Assembly: GCA_027459785.1 (NCBI GenBank)
Contig: DAIDGU010000046.1
Coordinates: 1 to 64,000, forward strand
Reading direction: 5' to 3'
DNA length: 64,000 bases
From: Ktedonobacteria bacterium
GTDB lineage: Bacteria; Chloroflexota; Ktedonobacteria; Ktedonobacterales; JACDGC01
In this document: positions 47,225 to 58,575 of the stretch, in pieces
Layout of the letters: every line of letters begins with the position of its first letter
Position numbering within the stretch: position 1 is the first letter of the stretch
Made by a program: the position numbers and the translations under genes
The notes under the pieces: model-generated
The model's database searches: none
Seen by the model: only the letters and a program-made list of their open reading frames with translations
Told to the model about the DNA's origin: nothing

Positions 47225-47908
47225 ATGCTGAAAGAAAGTACCAGCGTGGGAGGTGGGCGCATGCAGGCTGGGCGTAGGGAGAGCTGCGCGTATTGCGGAC
47301 AACCGTTGCGGCTGGTGGCCGGCTTCTGCGCGGCATGCCAGGCACCTGCGACCGTCGCCCAGCGTGCGCGGCTGATCGCGGATGCAGGGCTGCCGCCGGA
47401 GGGCCGTGAGATCCCTGCGCGCCCGCTCGTTCCGCCGCCGGAGCCGTCGCCCGTGGGGCAGGGTTCCGGTGCAGCGCCGGGACGCGCCGCAGTGATCATC
47501 ACACGCTTATTGCTGGCGGGCGGCTTGATCGCGCTGGGGTTGGTGTTCGTCGCCGTCAGCGTGCGACTGAACGCGAATCCCATCCGGTTGCTCATGCCGC
47601 CGCCCGTGGGGACGGTGGTGGTGCGCCAGGCGGCGGACGGGCCAGCCAGGACGAGCGTCAGCACCGGCCAACCATTCATCTTGCAATATGACCTGACGGT
47701 GCAGAGCGGGCAGGCTGCCGTCACCCTCACCATCGCGCCCCAGCATGGCCCGCCACGGGCGCTCACCGAGACCTGGCCGCGCGGCCATACCACCCGCGCC
47801 CAAACCCTCGTCGCCCTCGCGCCGGATCGCTGGCAGATCACCCTGCGCGAGAACGGCACCGTGATCGCGGCGCTGACGCTTCAGATCGCAGGACCGCCGA
47901 CGATATGA
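47225..47908 (+). CDS. Zinc-ribbon hypothetical membrane protein
   Basis: CAYCGQPLRLVAGFCAACQ; one TM; start possibly 47261. Confidence 0.6.
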   Translation: MLKESTSVGGGRMQAGRRESCAYCGQPLRLVAGFCAACQAPATVAQRARLIADAGLPPEGREIPARPLVPPPEPSPVGQGSGAAPGRAAVIITRLLLAGGLIALGLVFVAVSVRLNANPIRLLMPPPVGTVVVRQAADGPARTSVSTGQPFILQYDLTVQSGQAAVTLTIAPQHGPPRALTETWPRGHTTRAQTLVALAPDRWQITLRENGTVIAALTLQIAGPPTI

Positions 47909-48265
47909 TCAAAGATTCATCAAGCTCAAGCGTGAGCGTTGTGCCGTTAAGCAGTGGCGGAATGCGCGTTGCCGCCATTTTCGCGCCTGGGTGCATATGA
48001 CGAAATGGTCAGAAAGCAGGGCGGGTGATTCACGCGAAAGTCAGGAACATATGGCATACTAAAACAGGTACAGCGATAGGCGGATGTGTGGTTGAGTGAT
48101 TGGTCCCCCCAGGCTGGGTAGATGTTGTGGGGTGGTCGGGGATGATCGCTGTAATCCGCTGAGTGGTCTTGCGTCATGCAGGGCCACTCATTTTTTTGGA
48201 TGCGACAAATCCCATCGGCATCGTGTATGATACCAGCAGACGAATATCTGTGCTGAGGATGCCTG

Positions 48266-49543
48266 ATGACTGCGCTGCTCGCTGATGAAGCCTATGCCCG
48301 CGACCTGGATGCGCGCGACGACCTCGCCGCCTTCCGTGACCGCTTTCACCTGCCCCCCGCCACGATCTATCTGGATGGCAATTCGCTGGGCCTGGTCTCG
48401 CGTGATGCCGAGGCGACGCTGGTGCGGGCGCTGGATCAGTGGCGTCGATTGGGCATCGACGGCTGGACGCAGGCCGAGCCACCCTGGTACTTCACCGGCG
48501 AAGAGCTGGGCCAGTTGACCGCGCCGCTTGTCGGCGCACGCGCGGATGAGGTCGTCGTCACCGGCACGACCACGGTGAACTTGCATGCGTTGGTCGCCAC
48601 GTTTTATCAGCCGCAGCGCGGGCGCGGCAAGCTCGTCTGCGCCGATCTCGACTTCCCTTCCGATCTCTACGCCCTCGCCAGCGAGGTCGCCTTGCAGGGG
48701 CGCGATCCGGCGCGCGATCTCGTGCGGGTGCGCAGCCGCGACGGGCGCACGCTCGATGAGGACGACATCATCGCCGCCTTCACGGACGACGTGGCGCTGG
48801 CGGTGCTGCCCAGCGCGCTCTATCGCAGCGGCCAGGTGCTGGATATGGCGCGGCTGACGGCGGCGGCCCATGCGCGGGGCATCCTGATCGGCTTCGATGG
48901 CGCGCACAGCGTGGGCGCGTTGCCCCATGCTTTCGACCAGTGGCAGGTCGATTTCGCCTTCTGGTGCGGCTACAAATATCTCAACGGCGGACCGGGCTGC
49001 GCGGGCGGCTTGTACGTGAATCGCCGTCATTTCCGGCGGCTGCCCGCCTTGCGCGGCTGGTGGGGCTATGATAAAGAGCGCCAGTTCGATATGGCTCCCC
49101 ACTTCAAAGGGGCCAAGGGGGCGGGGCGCTGGCAGATCAGCACGCCATCGCTCTTCGCCTGCGCCGCGCTGTATGGCTCATTGGGCATCTTCGCTGAAGT
49201 GGGCCTGACCGCAATTCGCGCGAAGTCGCTGGCGCTCACGGACTACCTGATCGCGCTGGTGGACGAACTGGCGGAGGATGGTTACGCCGTCGGCACGCCA
49301 CGCGAGCATCCGCGCCGGGGCGGCCATGTGGCCGTGGAACACGCCGACGCGCCGCGCATCTGTAAGGCGCTGAAGGCGCGCGGGGTCATCCCCGACTTCC
49401 GCCCGCCCAATGTCATCCGCCTGGCTCCCATCGCGTTCTATACCAGCTTCCAGGATGTCTTTCAGGCGGCGCAGCATCTGCACGCCATCGTCGCGGGCGG
49501 CGAGCACCTGCGCTATGCCGAGGGGCGCGAGGTCGTGGCATGA
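48266..49543 (+). CDS. kynU: Kynureninase
   Basis: IYLDGNSLGLVSRDAE, GFDGAHSVGALPHAFDQWQVDFAFWCGYKYLNGGPGC. Confidence 0.95.
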   Translation: MTALLADEAYARDLDARDDLAAFRDRFHLPPATIYLDGNSLGLVSRDAEATLVRALDQWRRLGIDGWTQAEPPWYFTGEELGQLTAPLVGARADEVVVTGTTTVNLHALVATFYQPQRGRGKLVCADLDFPSDLYALASEVALQGRDPARDLVRVRSRDGRTLDEDDIIAAFTDDVALAVLPSALYRSGQVLDMARLTAAAHARGILIGFDGAHSVGALPHAFDQWQVDFAFWCGYKYLNGGPGCAGGLYVNRRHFRRLPALRGWWGYDKERQFDMAPHFKGAKGAGRWQISTPSLFACAALYGSLGIFAEVGLTAIRAKSLALTDYLIALVDELAEDGYAVGTPREHPRRGGHVAVEHADAPRICKALKARGVIPDFRPPNVIRLAPIAFYTSFQDVFQAAQHLHAIVAGGEHLRYAEGREVVA

Positions 49544-49596
49544 GGGACGCGATTCCAACCGCCCGCCGCACCTTCATAATCTCGGTGCTAGCGGCG

Positions 49597-50316
49597 TCAG
49601 TCGCCCGGCATGAGCTGGTTCGCTCTGGGTGGCGTGATGGTGCGACCTTGATTCCAGCCGGTGAACACGTAGGTCGCGCTGAAGGCCAAGGTATAGGGCG
49701 TGCCATCGCTGGCGGTATACGGCTGGGAAGCGGTTTTCACGATCTTTAAAGGAAAACTGTCGCGCTGACGCAACCACAGATCTTCCGTCCCCGGCACCTG
49801 CACCAAGCCCCCATCCGGCGCATTATAGGGATAGATGAAATGCGCGTGCAGATGCCAGGCTGCCACGCCGTTCAGTGGGGTGCTGTCGCTCAGTTGCACG
49901 CTGGCTGCCTCGACATGATCGTAATTGATGATGTCCGTGTCGTAGTTGACATAAATGCCGAGATCTGGATCGTTCAAGACGGTCCACAGCGTGTCCCCGC
50001 TCAGCAGCGCATACAGCGTGCCGCGGTCGCTCAAAACGATCGTCGTGGCCGTCTTGCCGTTGGTCGTTTTCACCAGGGTGAGGCGCATGCGCAAGGGCTG
50101 CATGGTCGTGATGCCGGTGCCATCCTGTGCCTGGTTGTCGGCGACGAAGTGCGTGGTGAAGGCGGCGTCGCGCAGATTCGCCTGCCGCGCCTGCGCGAGG
50201 ATGCGCGCCCCCGCCGAGGGCGCGGCGTTCGCCGGCGTGCCACCGCCGCAACCGACCAGCCAAGCATTCACTGCCAGCATCCCTGCCAGGCATACTGCGC
50301 GCACCGAATGCCTCAT
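49597..50316 (-). CDS. Lipoprotein (LppX/LprAFG-like)
   Basis: Lipobox WLVGCGGGT and LolA-like fold pattern. Confidence 0.55.
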   Translation of the reverse strand: MRHSVRAVCLAGMLAVNAWLVGCGGGTPANAAPSAGARILAQARQANLRDAAFTTHFVADNQAQDGTGITTMQPLRMRLTLVKTTNGKTATTIVLSDRGTLYALLSGDTLWTVLNDPDLGIYVNYDTDIINYDHVEAASVQLSDSTPLNGVAAWHLHAHFIYPYNAPDGGLVQVPGTEDLWLRQRDSFPLKIVKTASQPYTASDGTPYTLAFSATYVFTGWNQGRTITPPRANQLMPGD

Positions 50317-50341
50317 AACTCCTCACTCGTGTGACCGGTTA

Positions 50342-51418
50342 TTAATGCCCACTGACGATGCGGCTGATGTCGTTGAACGTGATGACCGCGATCAGCGAGA
50401 GCAAGAAGACCATGCCCGCCAGGTTGATCAGCGCCTCGCGTTCGGGAGCCAGCCGCTTGCCGCGCCGCAGCACCTCCACGCCCAGGATCAGGAGCCGACC
50501 GCCGTCCAGGCCAGGGATGGGCAACAGGTTCACCACCGCCAAGTTCCAACTCAGGAAGGCGGTGAAAAAGAGCAACGCGCCGATGCCCTGGCTGGACGCA
50601 TCGCCTGCCGCCTGCACGATGCCGACCGGCCCTGTTACCGCATCCGCCGGTTTGATCAGGCCGGTTAAGATGTCGTGGATGCCCTGGCCCTCTAATTGAA
50701 AGTCATAGCCGATCTGCCAGATGCCCACGGCTGGCGCTTGCCAGGGCGCGATGTGCGTGAAAAGCACGCCGATGCCGATGCCGACCGCCCCTTGCCCCAC
50801 TGGCGGATGCTTGCGCGCCTGCACCTGCACGTCGCGCTGCTGGCCGTTTCGACTGACGGTGAGCGTCAGCGGCACGGAGGCGTTGTTGGTGTGGTCGCTG
50901 GTGACGGCGTTGTGGATGAAGAGCGAGACATCCTCCGCCCCATGCACCGCCTGGCCGTTGATGGCGACGATGCGGTCATTCGGCTGCAAGCCCGCCGCCG
51001 CCGCTGGCGATCCCTTCTCGATGACGCTGATGATGGGGATGCTCGGATTGGGCGCTTGCTGGGTGACGGCATAGAAGCCCGAATAGAGGAGCCAGGCGAA
51101 GATAAAGTTCATCGTCACACCGGCGACGAGGATGGCGGCGCGCTTGCCAGCGGTCTGCGCGGCGAAGGTGCGCGGATCGGCGTTGCCCTGCTCGTCGGTC
51201 GTCTCGCCGTTCTCGCCGGGCATGCGCACATAGCCGCCCAGCGGGATCAGGTTCAGCGAATAGGTCGTCTCGCCGCGCTTGATGCCCACAATGCGGGGCG
51301 GGAAGCCGATGGCGAATTCATCGACGCGCACGCCGGCACGTTTGGCTACGATGAAATGGCCGAACTCATGCACCAGCACCAGCACGGCGAAAACGAGGAG
51401 GGCGATCACGATTTGCAT
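50342..51418 (-). CDS. Site-2 metalloprotease (RseP/RasP family)
   Basis: HEFGHFIVAKRAGVRVDEFAIGFPPRI; PDZ; NLLPIPGLDGGRL. Confidence 0.95.
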   Translation of the reverse strand: MQIVIALLVFAVLVLVHEFGHFIVAKRAGVRVDEFAIGFPPRIVGIKRGETTYSLNLIPLGGYVRMPGENGETTDEQGNADPRTFAAQTAGKRAAILVAGVTMNFIFAWLLYSGFYAVTQQAPNPSIPIISVIEKGSPAAAAGLQPNDRIVAINGQAVHGAEDVSLFIHNAVTSDHTNNASVPLTLTVSRNGQQRDVQVQARKHPPVGQGAVGIGIGVLFTHIAPWQAPAVGIWQIGYDFQLEGQGIHDILTGLIKPADAVTGPVGIVQAAGDASSQGIGALLFFTAFLSWNLAVVNLLPIPGLDGGRLLILGVEVLRRGKRLAPEREALINLAGMVFLLSLIAVITFNDISRIVSGH

Positions 51419-51434
51419 TACTCAGGGTTCCTCT

Positions 51435-52601
51435 CTATCGGTCAGCCGTCGCGGCATACTCGCGCGCCCAGGCACACGCCGCTAACACAGCGTCCAGGTC
51501 CGGATCGTCCACCACGGTGTGCGCGGCCAGCGTGCGCGCGATGCGCCGAGGGATCTCCATCAGGCCGATCTCCCCTCGCAAGAAGAGCGCCACCGCCGTT
51601 TCGTCCGCGCCCACCAGCGCCGCCGTGGCCGTGCCGCCGCGTTGCGCCGCTTCCAGCGCCAGCCGGAAGCAGGGGAAGCGAGCCGTGTCTAGCGCGGCGA
51701 AGTCCAGCCGGGCGACATCGGGCCAGCGCAACGGGGGCAGCAGGTCATTGCCGCCGTTATCCAGCCGCACGGGATGGCTGAGCGCCTCCTGGATCGGCAG
51801 GTGCATGGTCGGCAGGCTCGCCTGCATCTTGATCGAGCCGTCGATGAATTCGACCATCGAATGCACGATGCTCTGCGGCTGCACCACGACCTCGATGTGG
51901 TCATACGGCACGTCGAAGAGCCAGCGCGCCTCGATCACTTCCAGCCCCTTGTTCATCAGGGTCGCGGAATCGATGGTGATCTTCGGCCCCATCACCCAGG
52001 TCGGATGGCGGAGCGCCTGCGCTGCCGTGACCGCCTCCATCTCGGCCAGCGTCGCGTGGCGGAAGGGTCCACCGGAGGCGGTGATGATCAGCGTGCGGAT
52101 GCTCGCCGGATCTTCGCCGCGCAGACATTGCCAGAGCGCGCTGTGTTCGCTGTCGATGGGGACGACCGCGACGCCCGCCGCGCACGCCGCCGGCATGACC
52201 AAATGCCCCGCCATCACCAACGTCTCTTTGTTAGCGATGGCGATGGTCTTGCGCGCCGCGATGGCCGCCAGCGTGGGGCGCAGTCCCACCAGGCCGGAGG
52301 TGGCCGCGACCAGTACGTCGGCCTCCGGGTGGGTAGCGACAGCCAGCAGGCCGTCCATGCCGCGCTGTGCCTGCGGCAGCAGCTCGTTCAGCCGCGCCAG
52401 CACAGCGGGATCATCGGCATCCGCCGCGACGAGATCGGGCGCGAACTCGCGCGCCTGCGCCGCCAACAGATCGACGTTATGGCGCGCGGCCAGCGCCACC
52501 ACGCGGAAGTGATCCGGGTGGGCGCGCACAACATCGAGCGTCTGGCGTCCGATGGAACCGGTGCTGCCCAGCAGGGCAATCCGGCGCGGCAAAGCGTGCA
52601 T
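51435..52601 (-). CDS. dxr: 1-deoxy-D-xylulose-5-phosphate reductoisomerase
   Basis: LLGSTGSIGRQTLDVV, ANKETLVMAG, PIDSEHSALWQCL, GPKITIDSATLMNKGLEVIEA. Confidence 0.97.
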   Translation of the reverse strand: MHALPRRIALLGSTGSIGRQTLDVVRAHPDHFRVVALAARHNVDLLAAQAREFAPDLVAADADDPAVLARLNELLPQAQRGMDGLLAVATHPEADVLVAATSGLVGLRPTLAAIAARKTIAIANKETLVMAGHLVMPAACAAGVAVVPIDSEHSALWQCLRGEDPASIRTLIITASGGPFRHATLAEMEAVTAAQALRHPTWVMGPKITIDSATLMNKGLEVIEARWLFDVPYDHIEVVVQPQSIVHSMVEFIDGSIKMQASLPTMHLPIQEALSHPVRLDNGGNDLLPPLRWPDVARLDFAALDTARFPCFRLALEAAQRGGTATAALVGADETAVALFLRGEIGLMEIPRRIARTLAAHTVVDDPDLDAVLAACAWAREYAATADR

Positions 52602-52647
52602 AGGCAGAAAATCCAGTATCCTATCTCACCGTTACATAAAACGCGCA

Positions 52648-54531
52648 CTATGCTGACGTTTCCGCACTATCGCATACTCGCTTCCTCAAGGCCGAGGCGG
52701 AAAGGAATGCAAGGATAGACTGCGGATGGGAAGTGCGTAAGGAGGTCGAGTACGACCAGCCAGCATAGTGAATGCGTCTGCCCTCAAGGGGGCGGGGTGT
52801 AATCCCCTGCACGGGTAACAGTAGCCGTGCCTCCTGTCTGCTATACACACAGGAGTTGACCTCTTTGGAGGTCACGCGATACCACGTGTACCGCTTGGTT
52901 CGCTGATACGTACCGAGAAACGCCATGCCCAACCGGGCAATATTCAAAGAGGCGGCATAGTCGCGTGAACCATTCCAGCCACACGCCGCGCAGCAGAGCC
53001 ATGCTCCCCAGTCCACCACCTTCGTGCGGTCAGTTGATGCTGAGGACCGGTAGGTCTGGGCAGGCTTGCCACAGTGCGGGCAGGTATGGCTGGTGTGCTC
53101 AGGATATTCCTGGCGTGCGCGGATGCCGAGCAGATGACATTTGTACTTCAGCACTCGCCAGAGTTCGCCCCTCACGGTCGTGTTCTTGCGCCAGTTGCGC
53201 CAGCGGCCTCGCACATTCTTGCCTCGCCCGACGGTGCGTAAGGTTCTCAGATCCTCCCCACAGATCAGATGGCAGTCATGCACCAATGCCAGCAAGATCA
53301 GCACATTGGACGCCAGGTGCGCCAGTTCCCGATTCCGCCGCCCATACGTCTGCCAACACCGCTCAATCCGCTGCTTCAACGCGGCAACGCGTTCCTGCCA
53401 GAGCGCGAAGTGAGCGGGCAAGGGGGTGTGGTGCTCATCCAGCGCCTTCACCGCTGCGGTCATCAGCGTCTGGTACTTCTCCTGGCAGGCTTTGAGCCGG
53501 TCAATCTCGCGCCGCAAACGGGCTTGACGACCATCCATGCCTCCGGTGTTGAGAAACACCGGGCGGCTGATCTGATGATACGCGCCTGCTCCCTCGCGCT
53601 GTTCGATGACCGAGACGGTGATGAGCGAGCGAATGCCCCAGTCGAAGCCGACGACGCGCTGTTCTTGCTCCAACGGAGGAAGCAAGTGGGCTGGGACTTC
53701 CAAGATGACATCGACGACCGCGAGGCGTTGGCCGGTATCATCCACCAGTTCGCGTAAGGTCGGGGCGAGCGTAGTGGCTCTCTGACGCAAGGCGGCACAG
53801 AGGGTTTCCGGCAAGGGGATCTCATGCAGCCAGGAATCCCATGCCCATTGGCCCTGTATATCGGGCGTGCGTAACCGGAGCCACAAGGCGGCACGGTCGT
53901 GTTCCTGCTGGGTGGCAAGGTCACACCAACTGATGCGGTCCACGATGGCACGATAGGTTTGTCCGGCGCTCATCCCATCATCCCCAGCGAAGGTTACTTG
54001 CGCGACCTGCTGCACCGGAATGGGCTGTAACGCCTCATAGGTCGCGGGGAATGTCCCCCTTTCCAGATAGACGTTGCACGCTTGTTCAATCACGTTAGTC
54101 AGTGCCATGAAGCTCTCGGCATCGTCGCGATCCGTGCGTAACGCCCGCACCTGCTCTTTGATGGCGCGATAGTCCTTCACCGCCGGGCGTTTGCCCTCAG
54201 CCGGACGAATGAGGTCGGCGGTGAGTAAGGGGAGGATGGTCGTGAAGACCTGTTTGCGGGTGGCCTGCGCACGCAAGATACGTCCGGCTTGTTCCATTTC
54301 GCAGCGTTCTTGGCGGTTGCCATGCCCCGGTCGTTGCACTAAGAGGGCTTCGACCTGTTTCCAGGCGGGGCTGGTGCGTTCCACCGCAGGGGCAAACGCA
54401 TCTAACTGCGGCCAGAGGGTGGTGAGCATGCCATTGATCGCTGTGCGGCTGGCATCCAACATCCGCAAGGCGGCGGCTTGCAGATGATCAGGCAAGCGGA
54501 TCGGATAGGATAAGGGCTGCGTCTTGGCCAT
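52648..54531 (-). mobile_element. tnpB: Solitary TnpB/OrfB (IS200/IS605-type RuvC nuclease) gene
   Basis: RuvC-I FDWGIRSLITV, RuvC-II ICGEDLRTL, zinc finger CPHC...CAAC, RuvC-III RDYAASLNI; no tnpA in window. Confidence 0.88.
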
Positions 54532-54559
54532 GTTTCCCTCCTTACTGCCTGGTACGAGG

Positions 54560-54588
54560 AGTATAATCTTGCCCAACGAATCTGTCAA
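54560..54588 (-). promoter_or_regulatory. Near-consensus sigma-70 promoter for tnpB
   Basis: Minus strand TTGACA-17-TATACT followed by AAGGAGGG and ATG at 54531. Confidence 0.75.
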
Positions 54589-54729
54589 CTGTTATTCACC
54601 CCTCTGTTGGCAAAATATGCCGCCAGCATGCGGGGAAGTCGCGTTCAGCTTTCAGATTATACCATTGTCATGCCGGATCGCCTATATCCGGCCAGCGTGC
54701 ATCAGTCACACCATACGTTTTTTTTACAG

Positions 54730-57153
54730 CTAGCCGTTGCAGGCTGGCACAGCCATCTGATAGACGGCGTCGGTCGTCACCGGATTGGCGGTGAAGGTCT
54801 GCGTCGTAGGGGGCTGGTTGCCGCACGGTGGTCCCGTCACCGTCACGGTCAGGCTCACCAGCGTGTCGGCCTGGTGCTGGAAGTGTAGCGTGTAGGGCTG
54901 GCCAGGGGTATATACGTGTGGCACGTACCAGGCAAGCGTTGGATTAGGGACGTTCCAGGCGACCGGGTGTGTGGTGGCGTCGCCCTGCAAGATGTAGAAC
55001 GCGCCCAGCATGCCGCGCCCTGGTATATCGCTCGTCGTCGTGTCGATGCCGCCGAACTGCCAGTTGCTCGCGCTGAGCAAGGTCGGCTGCTGGGCGGTGT
55101 AAACGCGCACGAACTGGCGATAGAACAGGCCGAAGTTCGCGCCGGCATTGGCGTCATAGAGCACGTTATAGACCTGATTTGGATCGGTGCCATCCTGAAT
55201 GGCCGGCGGTGTCCACGTGTAGGTGATCGTCATGGTATGCGTCGCGCCACCCTTGGCATCCAGTTGCACCTGATCCGTGATCTGCTCGTGGAGGAACTGG
55301 CTGCCCTTGTTGCCGCTGATGTTGGTGTCGTTCACCATCAGGGAGTCCGCACTGCCGGTGTACATCTCCGATGAGATCTGGTAGTAGCGCAGGAAGTTTT
55401 CCGCCGTCGGATTGGTGAAGGCCACCTGAATATCTTTCGTATGCAGGTCGTTCAGCAACATGCCGGCGAAAGTCAACAGACGATCTTTGGGTTCGGCCTT
55501 GAGTTTCGCCAGCAAGGCTTTCGCCAGCAGCGCCGTGAAGCGCTTATTCGCCGAGGAAAGCGTATCGCCTTTGCCGGCCTTAGTGCCAAGTTTACGCCCC
55601 TGCGTGGTCAACTGATAATAGTGAATCTTATCTTGCAGGTTCTGCGCAGTGACGATATCGTTATAGGGCGATGGGATCGTGATCGGCCCGGTCAGCGTCA
55701 ACATCTGTTCGATCACCGTCGGTTCGATGGCGATGACGCCCGCCATCGGCAGGTGTTCTTTGCCGATGATGGCACCGTGGCTATCCGTGACCGGCGCGTA
55801 TGCCCCGTTTTCCAGTCCCAACTCGCTGAGATCGTAGGCTGCTGAGGTGGGGAAGTCTGGCGAGAGGTTCGCGTCGCGCAGACCCCACGGCAGATAGGAC
55901 GACGGCCACCACGACAGGTACGTGGCCGGCGGCACATTGGCACTGCCAACGGCGGAAGCATCGAAAGGCTTGTCGAGCAGATACACATCTTGTAAGTTGA
56001 TCGTCCCCGGTCGCCCCTGGCTCATCGCCATGATGGCGTAGTTGCCCTGAAAACCACCAGTCGCGCGCATCTCTGCCGGATCCATCGTCGTGATCAAATA
56101 GCCCACCGGCTGACCGACTCCTAGGATCGCTGGGGCTGCCGGCAAGAATTGCTCGATCAAGGGGATGAGCGTGGGGATCTGGGGAATCAGTTGTAGGAAG
56201 GGGGTGATTTTGGCGCGCTGGCTGGCGGAAAGCGCCGCGAAAAGGACATCCGGCGGCGCGGCACGTAGGCGCATGATGAGATCGCTCACATAGGGCAGGG
56301 CGCTTTGCAGATTTTGCTGCATCGTCGTCAAATCTTGCATATGCAACGCGCCGTCACCCTGGTGGGTGGGACCATTATTCGTCAGGGGAGCCGAGACATA
56401 GACATCAGCCAAGGTAGCGATGGTCGGGAACAACTGCTGCGTGATCTGCGCGGCATCCAGCGCGACACCACTCAGCAGATAGGCGCTACGCAACAGGTTA
56501 CTGATCCCCGGCGCGTGCATCGCCGCCGCCAGGGCGGGGTCCGGGTGTACGAGGCGCTGATGCAATTCCTGAAAATCGCGCAAGGCGATGGCGACATCTG
56601 CCGCCGCCAAAGCACGTTGCTTATTGCTGATAAATTTTTCACTCAGATGATGATTGCCCACACCCAGATCTTCCGGCACACGCTCCAGCGCAGCCAGGCC
56701 GTTCGAGGCCAAACTTTTCAGCGAAAAGTAATCCGTGGCCAACCCAACGCCACTGCCGATGAAACAGGTGGTGATTGCGATCAACAGCATGAAAGAGAGC
56801 AAGACATTGAAGGCCCGGCGCGTCGGTTTCTGGCTTTTGGGCAAGCCGGACCGGACCCACGGGACCAGTTCGTTTAAGGAACCATGCACCGCCTGGCGAT
56901 AGGCGTCCATCCGCTGGCTCACGCGCTGCAATAAGGGCGCTTGGCCATACTGTGCGAACGAAGTATAGATCGGCTGCTCCGGGCGGTTGCCCCAGGCATC
57001 CCGTTGTGGATCGCTGGTAGCTGCGGGTTCATCCAGTATGTTGCTACTCGCGGCATCCCTGGTTTCTGACGGGGTTTGCGGCAGTTCACTCAGCACAGCA
57101 ATCTTTTCCTTTGCGCCAGAAACGGATGGCACCGGGATCAAGGGGACATACAC
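54730..57153 (-). CDS. DUF4012-like membrane protein
   Basis: MDPAEMRATGGFQGNYAIMAMSQGRPG signature; N-terminal TM helix. Confidence 0.85.
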   Translation of the reverse strand: MYVPLIPVPSVSGAKEKIAVLSELPQTPSETRDAASSNILDEPAATSDPQRDAWGNRPEQPIYTSFAQYGQAPLLQRVSQRMDAYRQAVHGSLNELVPWVRSGLPKSQKPTRRAFNVLLSFMLLIAITTCFIGSGVGLATDYFSLKSLASNGLAALERVPEDLGVGNHHLSEKFISNKQRALAAADVAIALRDFQELHQRLVHPDPALAAAMHAPGISNLLRSAYLLSGVALDAAQITQQLFPTIATLADVYVSAPLTNNGPTHQGDGALHMQDLTTMQQNLQSALPYVSDLIMRLRAAPPDVLFAALSASQRAKITPFLQLIPQIPTLIPLIEQFLPAAPAILGVGQPVGYLITTMDPAEMRATGGFQGNYAIMAMSQGRPGTINLQDVYLLDKPFDASAVGSANVPPATYLSWWPSSYLPWGLRDANLSPDFPTSAAYDLSELGLENGAYAPVTDSHGAIIGKEHLPMAGVIAIEPTVIEQMLTLTGPITIPSPYNDIVTAQNLQDKIHYYQLTTQGRKLGTKAGKGDTLSSANKRFTALLAKALLAKLKAEPKDRLLTFAGMLLNDLHTKDIQVAFTNPTAENFLRYYQISSEMYTGSADSLMVNDTNISGNKGSQFLHEQITDQVQLDAKGGATHTMTITYTWTPPAIQDGTDPNQVYNVLYDANAGANFGLFYRQFVRVYTAQQPTLLSASNWQFGGIDTTTSDIPGRGMLGAFYILQGDATTHPVAWNVPNPTLAWYVPHVYTPGQPYTLHFQHQADTLVSLTVTVTGPPCGNQPPTTQTFTANPVTTDAVYQMAVPACNG

Positions 57154-57606
57154 ACGGGCTTACTGCATGTTGTATGCCGGAGCGGCACGTAGATGGTCTC
57201 TGCTTTAGCATACGCTCCCAAAATGAACGTTTCATGAAGACGGATTGTTACAATCGTGCTGGGCATCCGGAAGGGGATCCGCGCAAATGCGCTCTCTCCC
57301 TGCCATTTATCCCACTATGTGGTCAGATACAATATTTCACTTCCCGCATGGTTGTATTATCGCCCGCCCAGGTCAAGTATTGGTAATTATAGTACTTTTT
57401 GCAGCGTTATTCCAAGGAATGCTAACCTTCCACTAGACATTGCTAATCCGTAATGCGCGACCGGGAAATACTTGATCGCCTGCGAAGGCTATGTTATGCT
57501 GATGGCAATCGCGCCGCCGCGTCGCGGAATCATCACCGAATCGCCACTTATACTGGCCGTTAGGCAAGGTGGGGCGCTGATCCGGTTGGAAAGGTGAGCA
57601 GATTTC

Positions 57607-58389
57607 ATGTCTTCAGCAGATGCCAACGCCGCCACCCGTGCGGAAGTGGATGCGCAGATCGAGCAATTGAATGAAGCCGCGCGCTGGCTTGAAGAGCATG
57701 CTGACGATACCGTGAAGCGCAGTGGGGTCTTCATGTTACCGCCAACCGTTGTCCCGCGCTCGCGGCGTAACTATGCGCTCAAGCGCGTCTTCGATTTTTT
57801 CGTGGCGCTGATCGCCATCATCCTGCTTTCCCCCGTCTTGCTCCTCGTGGCGCTGGCGGTGAAGTTGGATTCCAAAGGTCCGGCGCTGTTCCACCAGGAA
57901 CGCATCGGCGAGGCGGGCAAACCGTTTCAGGTGTATAAGTTTCGCAGCATGCGCATCGACGCGAACGACGCCGTGCATCGCGCGGCCATCGCGCAGTTCA
58001 TGCAAGGCCAACAGATCGGCGGCGATGGCGAGAATAAGTATAAGCTGGCGCGCGACCCGCGCATCACGCGCATCGGCGGCTTCATCCGCGCGACCAGCCT
58101 GGATGAACTGCCGCAGCTTTTCAACGTCCTGCGTGGCGACATGAGCGTCGTGGGGCCGCGCCCCGCCATCCGCTACGAGGTGGAGCAATATCGCTACCGC
58201 CATCGCTATCGCCTGCTGGTCACGCCCGGCATCACGGGCATCTGGCAGGTGTATGGGCGTAGCAAAGTCGATTTCGAGACGCTCGTTTCGATGGATCTGC
58301 ATTACGTCACCGATGGGACGTTCTGGCTCGATCTCAAGCTCATTTTGCTGACGTTCGGCGTGGTTTTCAAGCGCAGTGGCGGCAAATAA
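57607..58389 (+). CDS. Undecaprenyl-phosphate sugar phosphotransferase (WcaJ/WbaP-like)
   Basis: [63 protein letters not shown]. Confidence 0.95.
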   Translation: MSSADANAATRAEVDAQIEQLNEAARWLEEHADDTVKRSGVFMLPPTVVPRSRRNYALKRVFDFFVALIAIILLSPVLLLVALAVKLDSKGPALFHQERIGEAGKPFQVYKFRSMRIDANDAVHRAAIAQFMQGQQIGGDGENKYKLARDPRITRIGGFIRATSLDELPQLFNVLRGDMSVVGPRPAIRYEVEQYRYRHRYRLLVTPGITGIWQVYGRSKVDFETLVSMDLHYVTDGTFWLDLKLILLTFGVVFKRSGGK

Positions 58390-58575
58390 CCGAGCAAGGG
58401 ACCGATGTTGCTCGCGCTGGTCCAGGTCGTTGCTGCACCGGTATCATCTCTTACTCATCACGCGATCACCATATGACGCACGCTCGCCTTTGGGCGACGG
58501 CCATCACCAAAACACGCATGGAATGCCGGATAGCTATGGTTCAGTGAAGCCTGCTATCCGCAAGGGAGGTCATCA

